From positions 1 to 32,759 of the forward strand of contig JAAWLQ010000005.1 of the NCBI GenBank assembly GCA_022797995.1: 32,759 bases of DNA, given 5' to 3'. Position numbers and translations under genes: made by a program. Positions 27,125 through 32,759 of the stretch are shown in pieces (positions within the stretch are counted from its first letter, which is position 1; every line of letters begins with the position of its first letter). Source of the DNA: Lachnospiraceae bacterium (lineage in GTDB: Bacteria; Bacillota; Clostridia; Lachnospirales; Lachnospiraceae). A model generated the notes under the pieces. That model did no database searches. It was not told where the DNA came from and saw only the letters and a list, made by a program, of their open reading frames with translations.

Positions 27125-27457
27125 AGTTTCGTTCGCTTTCAATATTACTAAACTTTACATCATATGTCAATATCAAATAGGTAAATTTATTATAATTATG
27201 TATATTTTTCTAATTCTATTGCATTTTTATTTATGCAATGTTATTATATAACAATAAATCTTCTATTTTTGGATCTTATATGATTTTCGAAAGAAAAAAT
27301 TTATTCCGTTTTGTTTCCGAAAACAAAGGATTTATATTCACTTAGTTTCCTTAAATGTTTCTTATCATTTTCGGAACAAATGTAGAACAGGGGAAATCCA
27401 AATTATGGCAGGCCCTGCCTGTCCGGGATTTCTGACCTGGGAAAAAGGGAGGTTCTC

Positions 27458-28294
27458 ATGAAATATTTTAAAACGAATTTTCATACACATGTGCAACGCT
27501 GCAGGCATGCCGGTGGATGTGAAGAGGATTATGTGAAAGCTGCTATTGAAAATGGTCTTTCCCAGCTGGGATTTTCCGATCACAGTCCATTTCCAGACAT
27601 CGACTATGGTCTGCGTATGCCTTTCTGTGAATTACAGGAGTATTTAGATGAAATAAATGCATTGACGGTAAAATATCAGGCTGATATAATTTTGTGGAAA
27701 GGTCTGGAAATCGAGTATTTACCTGAGCATCGCCATTATTATGAAGAACTTTTGACCAAATGGAATGTTGACTATCTGTTGATGGGTGAACATTTTTATA
27801 AAAACACAGATGGAATGACTGCGAATATCTACGGTCCTACATCTTCCACAGAACAGTTCATCGCCTATGCCGAAACTGCGGCGGAAGGAATGAAAAGCGG
27901 TTTTTTCAGGGCAATGGCACATCCTGACCTTTATATGCTGAATCCGTTTATGTGGGATGATAACTGCCGGAAAGCAGCAGATATCATTATCAATACCGCA
28001 GTGGCAACCGGCACGGTACTGGAGTATAATGCCAACGGTTTTCGACGGGGAATAAGCGATTTCCCGGATGGGGCGCGCTATCCCTATCCCCATGAGAATT
28101 TCTGGGAAATGGCTGCGCAGTCGTCTGTAAAAGTAATTGTGGGATCCGACTGTCACAACCCCACAAAGCTTTGGGATGACATGGTTGAGCTTTCCTATCT
28201 GAATCTGCAGAAACTGGGAATCACACCTGTCACAGATCTGATGAATACAAGGAGTCAAGGAAATGAACATACGAGATATCGCGAGACTGGCTAA
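27458..28294 (+). CDS. PHP-domain phosphatase (histidinol-phosphatase HisJ-like)
   Basis: NFHTHVQRCRHAGG...LGFSDHSPFPD...LLMGEHFY...AHPDLY...VGSDCHNP: PHP metal-binding motifs. Confidence 0.88.
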   Translation: MKYFKTNFHTHVQRCRHAGGCEEDYVKAAIENGLSQLGFSDHSPFPDIDYGLRMPFCELQEYLDEINALTVKYQADIILWKGLEIEYLPEHRHYYEELLTKWNVDYLLMGEHFYKNTDGMTANIYGPTSSTEQFIAYAETAAEGMKSGFFRAMAHPDLYMLNPFMWDDNCRKAADIIINTAVATGTVLEYNANGFRRGISDFPDGARYPYPHENFWEMAAQSSVKVIVGSDCHNPTKLWDDMVELSYLNLQKLGITPVTDLMNTRSQGNEHTRYRETG

Positions 28295-29276
28295 CGTAAC
28301 CCCTGGTACGGTGTCCAAGGTTTTAAATAATTATCCCGACATCAGCGAGAACACACGGCGGCATGTCATGAAAATTATCGAGGAAAATCAGTATATTCCC
28401 CGCAACAGCGCTCGCTCCCTGAAGCTTGCCACCAAGATTCCTCAGATTGCCCTGGCTCTGGAAGGCATCGCCGACTGGCTGCATCAGTCTATGGCAAAGA
28501 CGCTTTTTATCCGGTTTCATAATGCGGATTATACGATTATGTCCTTTCATGACAATTATTACTCTCAGGATAAAGTTGAAAAATTTCAGGAACTGTTGAG
28601 CTATATTGATAAGCATAATCTGACGGGAATGGTATATTTCGGTGGGGATTTTCGAGATGTCCCCTCGAAATATTTTGAATCCCTGTCCTGTCCCGTAGTT
28701 TTTGTCAACACAGTTTTGCCGGATCAGATCGGCACTACGGCCTATTCCAGCGTTCAGGTAGATCATTACGGTACAGCGGCCAGACAGATGGAATATCTTA
28801 TCGCAAAGGGACACAGAAATATCTGCACTGTCATCTCCTCTACCATTGATACCAGCGCATACGGAATTCGTCGGGATGCCTATAAGGATGCCCTCTGCCG
28901 GCATGGTCTTGACCACAATCTGGCCTATATGCAGGAAAGTCATTATCTGTGTTCCAACACCTATCAATTGACCTTTTCCTGTCTGAAAGAGCATCCGGAA
29001 ATCACAGCCGTCTGCTGCTTTGCCGACGCTGTGGCTATAGCCGCTGTCAAAGCCATTCGGGATGTGGGCAGAGTCCCCGGAAAGGATGTGGCTATCATCA
29101 GTTTTGATGGATTGGAGCACCTGCAATACTGTATTCCTTCCATCACCACCTTTGAACAGCCGGAAGCAGAGATGATGGATTATGTATACGATTTAATACT
29201 GGGACTGATGAACGGTAAGCGACAGCATCTGCATATTACTCTCCAGACAAAATTCCACGAAAACGAGTCCTGTTGA
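28263..29276 (+). CDS. LacI-family transcriptional regulator
   Basis: MNIRDIARLANVTPGTVSKVLNNYPDISENTRRHVMKIIEENQYIPRNSARSLK: LacI HTH and hinge. Confidence 0.95.
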   Translation: MNIRDIARLANVTPGTVSKVLNNYPDISENTRRHVMKIIEENQYIPRNSARSLKLATKIPQIALALEGIADWLHQSMAKTLFIRFHNADYTIMSFHDNYYSQDKVEKFQELLSYIDKHNLTGMVYFGGDFRDVPSKYFESLSCPVVFVNTVLPDQIGTTAYSSVQVDHYGTAARQMEYLIAKGHRNICTVISSTIDTSAYGIRRDAYKDALCRHGLDHNLAYMQESHYLCSNTYQLTFSCLKEHPEITAVCCFADAVAIAAVKAIRDVGRVPGKDVAIISFDGLEHLQYCIPSITTFEQPEAEMMDYVYDLILGLMNGKRQHLHITLQTKFHENESC

Positions 29277-29426
29277 GATTCAGCGGCAGTAATCCGGACA
29301 ATCGCTTCATAGAATCTGTACTTGATTCTATTATACAGCAGCTAACAAAAGAATTAGGAAGCAAATGGCACATATGGTTGAAATCATGAAACAGGAAATT
29401 GTCCTGTATTCAGAACGGAGGTCGCT

Positions 29427-30383
29427 ATGACAAAAAAAGAAAGAGTATTAAAAGCATTTCAAAATGAACCTGTAGACAAGGTCCCCATGGGCTTCTGGTA
29501 CCATTTTTCTTCGGATGAAGATACAGGCGCCGCAATGGTAGAGCAGCATCTGAAGCTCTATCGGGAAGCCGGCATGGATATGATCAAAGTAATGTGCGAC
29601 GGCTATTTTAACTACCCCAATCCTTATATCGAGAAGGTGACCTGTGCCGAAGACTGGTTTGGCCTGACACCTCTGGGTGACGATCATCCCTATATCACAA
29701 ATCAGGTCAATCGGGTCAGAGCAATCGTGGATGCCGTAAAGGATGAATGTTGTGTATTCTACAATGTCTTCTGCCCCATGTCCCTGATGCGGTTCGGTAC
29801 CAGCGAGGAGCTTCTGATGAAGCATCTGCGGGAGAATCCCGAGGCTGTATGTCACGCGTTTACTGTCATCGCTCAGGATGTCAAGGCCCTGGTCCGCAGA
29901 GTCATTACAGAGGCAGGAGCCACCGGTATCTATTACTGTGTCCAGAATGCCGAAACCTTCCGCTTTACCGCAGAGGAGTATCGCAGGCTGGTCACTCCCG
30001 TGGAGCTGGATGTGCTCAAGTATGCCAATACTCTGAGTGAGAATAATATCCTCCACTGCTGCGGCTGGGCGGGAGACCCCAACCGTGTGGAAGTCTGGCA
30101 GGATTATCCCTCGAAGGCTGTAAACTGGGCCATATATGTGGAAAATCTACCCTTGAAGGAGGGGAAGGAATATTTCGGCGGCCGTTGTGTCCTGGGTGGA
30201 TTCGACAATCGCAAGGGAGGAGTTCTCTACTCCGGTTCCAGAGAAGAGGTGGAGCAGGAGGTGGAAAAAATTCTGGCTTCCGCCGGAAAAACAGGCATTA
30301 TCCTGGGCGCAGATTGTACGCTTCCATCGGATATCCCTGCGGAGAGACTTCGCTGGGTCAGAGAAAAGCTGGATAGCCTGTAG
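29427..30383 (+). CDS. Uroporphyrinogen decarboxylase (URO-D) family protein
   Basis: MTKKERVLKAFQNEPVDKVPMGFWYHF ... CCGWAGDPNRVEVWQDYPSKAVNW ... LGGFDNR. Confidence 0.87.
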   Translation: MTKKERVLKAFQNEPVDKVPMGFWYHFSSDEDTGAAMVEQHLKLYREAGMDMIKVMCDGYFNYPNPYIEKVTCAEDWFGLTPLGDDHPYITNQVNRVRAIVDAVKDECCVFYNVFCPMSLMRFGTSEELLMKHLRENPEAVCHAFTVIAQDVKALVRRVITEAGATGIYYCVQNAETFRFTAEEYRRLVTPVELDVLKYANTLSENNILHCCGWAGDPNRVEVWQDYPSKAVNWAIYVENLPLKEGKEYFGGRCVLGGFDNRKGGVLYSGSREEVEQEVEKILASAGKTGIILGADCTLPSDIPAERLRWVREKLDSL

Positions 30384-30405
30384 AGTTAAACTGTACGAAT
30401 TCAAA

Positions 30406-30481
30406 TTAGGTACGCTATAACTCGATAAGTACCGTAAAATCAACGTTTTCCAGAAAATTTATCCTAATATAGCGTACCTAA
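30406..30481. repeat. 14-bp perfect inverted repeat with 48-bp spacer
   Basis: TTAGGTACGCTATA (30406-30419) and TATAGCGTACCTAA (30468-30481). Confidence 0.85.
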
Positions 30482-30545
30482 CAAAAAGCGTTACAGGTTA
30501 AAATAAGAGCAAAAATGGTTGATTCGTGAAAAACAGGAGATCTCA

Positions 30546-32000
30546 ATGGATACGAAATTATACGACAAAATCAGCACCTGGTTCGACGAACACCGCGAAC
30601 AGATGACCGCAGATATCATGCGCCTTGTAAGATTCCCAAGCGTCTCTCAGCCCCAGGAGGGAGAGGCGCCCTTCGGGGAGCCCTGTAAAGACTGCCTGGA
30701 AGAAACGCTGGCTTTGGGCCGGGAGCATGGATTTTACACGGAAAATTATGAGAATTATGTGGGCAGCATCGGAGAGCAGGAGAAGGACTGGAAGAATATG
30801 ATCGGCTTCTGGAATCACCTGGATGTGGTGCCTGTGGGAAGTCACTGGCAGTATGAGCCTTTCTCGCCTGTGCAGAAGGAACATTTCCTCATCGGAAGAG
30901 GTGCCCAGGACAACAAAGGTCCCGCTGTTGGAATGCTGTACGTGATGAAATGTCTGCGGGAACTGGAGATTCCCCTGAAACACCAGCTCTGTCTGTTCGT
31001 GGGATGCGACGAGGAAAGAGGTATGGAGGATCTGGCCTATTATACGGATCACTACCCCACTCCCTGGCTTTCCATGATTGCAGACAGTGGTTTCCCGGTA
31101 TGTTACGGGGAAAAGGGAATCGTGGAAGGGAATCTGAAAAGTACGAAACCTTTGTCTCTTTCCGTTCTGGAGCTTAAAGGCGGAAATGCCAGCAACATGA
31201 TTCCGGACGCGGCATATGCGGTTCTACGTCGTACGGCATTGCTGGAGCTTGCCCTGAAATCAGAAGCGGCAAAATTTCCTTCCATAACAGTGGAAGTGAA
31301 AAAGGAGACCTTTCGAGTAAACGCCACAGGGGAAAGTCGTCACAGCGCCTTCCCTGACGGCAGCAGAAATGCTATTTATGAGCTGATGCGCTTTCTGGCT
31401 TCCCTTACACCTCTGCCGGCAGAAGACAGAGAACTCTTCGGCAAACTAGCGTATCTGTCCGAAGAATATTATGGAGAACATATGGGAATCGCCGGCAGTG
31501 ATGAAGTCTCGGGCAGGACTACCTGTGCGGCTACCGTGCTGACCCTGGAAAAAGGCCTGATTTCCCTGCATTTTAATATTCGCTATGCCATATCCACCGA
31601 CCGGACCCAAATGCAGGCCTGCATAGAACAAACCGCCGGCCAGAATGAGATGCGCTGGGAACTGGAACGGGATTCCGCGCCAAACTATTTCCCCAGAGAG
31701 CACCCCGCGGTAAAGTTGCTGACGGATCTCTATAATGAAATCACCGGAGAGCAGAGAGAAAGCTTCGTCATGGGTGGCGGAACTTATGCACGAAAGCTTC
31801 CCCGGGCCTTCGCCTATGGTGTCGGCGGCATGAAAGAATCAGAAGAAGATCTGAGGGTGCGGAAAGAACTGTTCGCCCCAGGTCACGGCGGTGCCCATGA
31901 GCCGGATGAAGGACTGAATCTGCGACTTCTGACGGAGGCGTTGAAGATTTATGCCATGGCCATGGTGGCTATGAATGACGTCCCGTCGGATGCCTGCTAA
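30546..32000 (+). CDS. M20/Sapep family Mn-dependent dipeptidase (PepV-like)
   Basis: IGFWNHLDVVPVGSHWQYEPFSP...GRGAQDNKGPAVGMLY...GCDEERGMEDL; start MDTKLYDKI with RBS aggag. Confidence 0.92.
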   Translation: MDTKLYDKISTWFDEHREQMTADIMRLVRFPSVSQPQEGEAPFGEPCKDCLEETLALGREHGFYTENYENYVGSIGEQEKDWKNMIGFWNHLDVVPVGSHWQYEPFSPVQKEHFLIGRGAQDNKGPAVGMLYVMKCLRELEIPLKHQLCLFVGCDEERGMEDLAYYTDHYPTPWLSMIADSGFPVCYGEKGIVEGNLKSTKPLSLSVLELKGGNASNMIPDAAYAVLRRTALLELALKSEAAKFPSITVEVKKETFRVNATGESRHSAFPDGSRNAIYELMRFLASLTPLPAEDRELFGKLAYLSEEYYGEHMGIAGSDEVSGRTTCAATVLTLEKGLISLHFNIRYAISTDRTQMQACIEQTAGQNEMRWELERDSAPNYFPREHPAVKLLTDLYNEITGEQRESFVMGGGTYARKLPRAFAYGVGGMKESEEDLRVRKELFAPGHGGAHEPDEGLNLRLLTEALKIYAMAMVAMNDVPSDAC

Positions 32001-32156
32001 TTGTCTGCAGTATTACCATATATCAGCTTTTCAATCACACAGCTATGCGGTTTGGCGAGTGTATTGTCTGTCTTTGCTCTGCCGTATAGCTGTGTCCGCA
32101 GACTTATCATATTTCAGTTCAATCTATTCCCGACTCTTTCTCCTTACTGCCACACT

Positions 32157-32759
32157 TTAGTACTGGCTGATTCTCAGATCTCCGCTGGTGGTGGAGACCT
32201 GCACCTGCCTCTCCCCTCCGCCGTATTGCCCGTCAACCTTATTTCCTTTTTTATTAAAGGAAAGCTGATCGTCAAAAAATGTACTGCAATCTCCGCTGGT
32301 GGAGTCAAAGTCCAATGTCAGGGAAACTGTCTCCGGCAGACGAAGGTATACTTCTCCACTGGTAGTGGAAATGTTCAAGTCTCCCGCGAGCTCCGCCAGG
32401 AAAATCTGCACATCTCCGGATATGGTTTCCGCCCTGCCCTGGCCGGTTCCGTTGGCTATTCGCACCTCTCCGCTGCTGGAATCCATTTCAAAATTGCCCT
32501 GCAGCTCTTCTATTTTGATGTCGCCACTGGTGCTGGACGCCTCGATATCGCCGTTCTGCTGCTTGAAAATAATTTCTCCGCTGGTGGTAGACACCGATGA
32601 TTTCCCTGTTACCTCCTCCACCCGGATATCTCCGCTGGTGGTGGATACTGTGATATCTCCATTCTGCCTGCCCAGTATAATTTCTCCGCTGGTAGAAGAC
32701 ACCTCAGACTCTCCGGTCACATGCTCCGCCCGGATGTCGCCGCTGGTGGTGGAAGCAGA
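32157..32759 (-). CDS. DUF4097 family beta-strand-repeat protein, partial (N-terminus beyond window)
   Basis: Repeated VSTTSGDI/VEE...SSTSGDIKIEELQGNFEMDSSSGEVRIANG. Confidence 0.87.
   Translation of the reverse strand, partial: SASTTSGDIRAEHVTGESEVSSTSGEIILGRQNGDITVSTTSGDIRVEEVTGKSSVSTTSGEIIFKQQNGDIEASSTSGDIKIEELQGNFEMDSSSGEVRIANGTGQGRAETISGDVQIFLAELAGDLNISTTSGEVYLRLPETVSLTLDFDSTSGDCSTFFDDQLSFNKKGNKVDGQYGGGERQVQVSTTSGDLRISQY

Noticed and set aside
28323-29126. 267-aa minus ORF
   Set aside because: Antisense of the clearly identified LacI regulator.
32001-32600. 199-aa + ORF (repeated Ser/Gly/Gly segments)
   Set aside because: Antisense to the DUF4097 repeat protein; its apparent repeats mirror the SGD/SGE repeats.

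Overview
Chromosomal window that looks like a gut Clostridia/Lachnospiraceae-type Firmicute (taxonomic guess from gene content). The host backbone carries: a peptidoglycan-binding protein (partial), a C39-like peptidase, a Uma2-family protein, an ECF sigma factor with a DUF4367 partner, secreted proteins, an AlbA_2/Schlafen-like regulator, a sugar ABC importer operon (minus strand), a PHP phosphatase, a LacI regulator, a URO-D family protein, an M20/Sapep dipeptidase and a DUF4097 protein (partial). The two strongest finds follow. (1) An apparent type III (RNA antitoxin) toxin-antitoxin locus at about 2279-2980. It has a perfect TTGACA-N17-TATAAT promoter, two 48-nt tandem RNA repeats, a GNRA-capped terminator-like hairpin and a 163-aa CptN/ToxN-like protein. 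(2) A 10,171-bp integrative element at about 15933-26105 inserted in the sugar-binding protein gene. It encodes a large serine recombinase. Exact ends can be deduced: a GA crossover dinucleotide, a 48-bp near-palindromic attP, and an empty site that restores a 451-codon ORF in frame. The element carries a truncated RepA-type initiator, a LytTR/GHKL two-component system with a three-gene ABC exporter, an oriT-like cluster of hairpins, no visible relaxase, and a ~150-nt hairpin whose arm differences are mostly G:U wobbles on the + strand, which suggests a structured RNA. Family names come from reading protein motifs without database searches.
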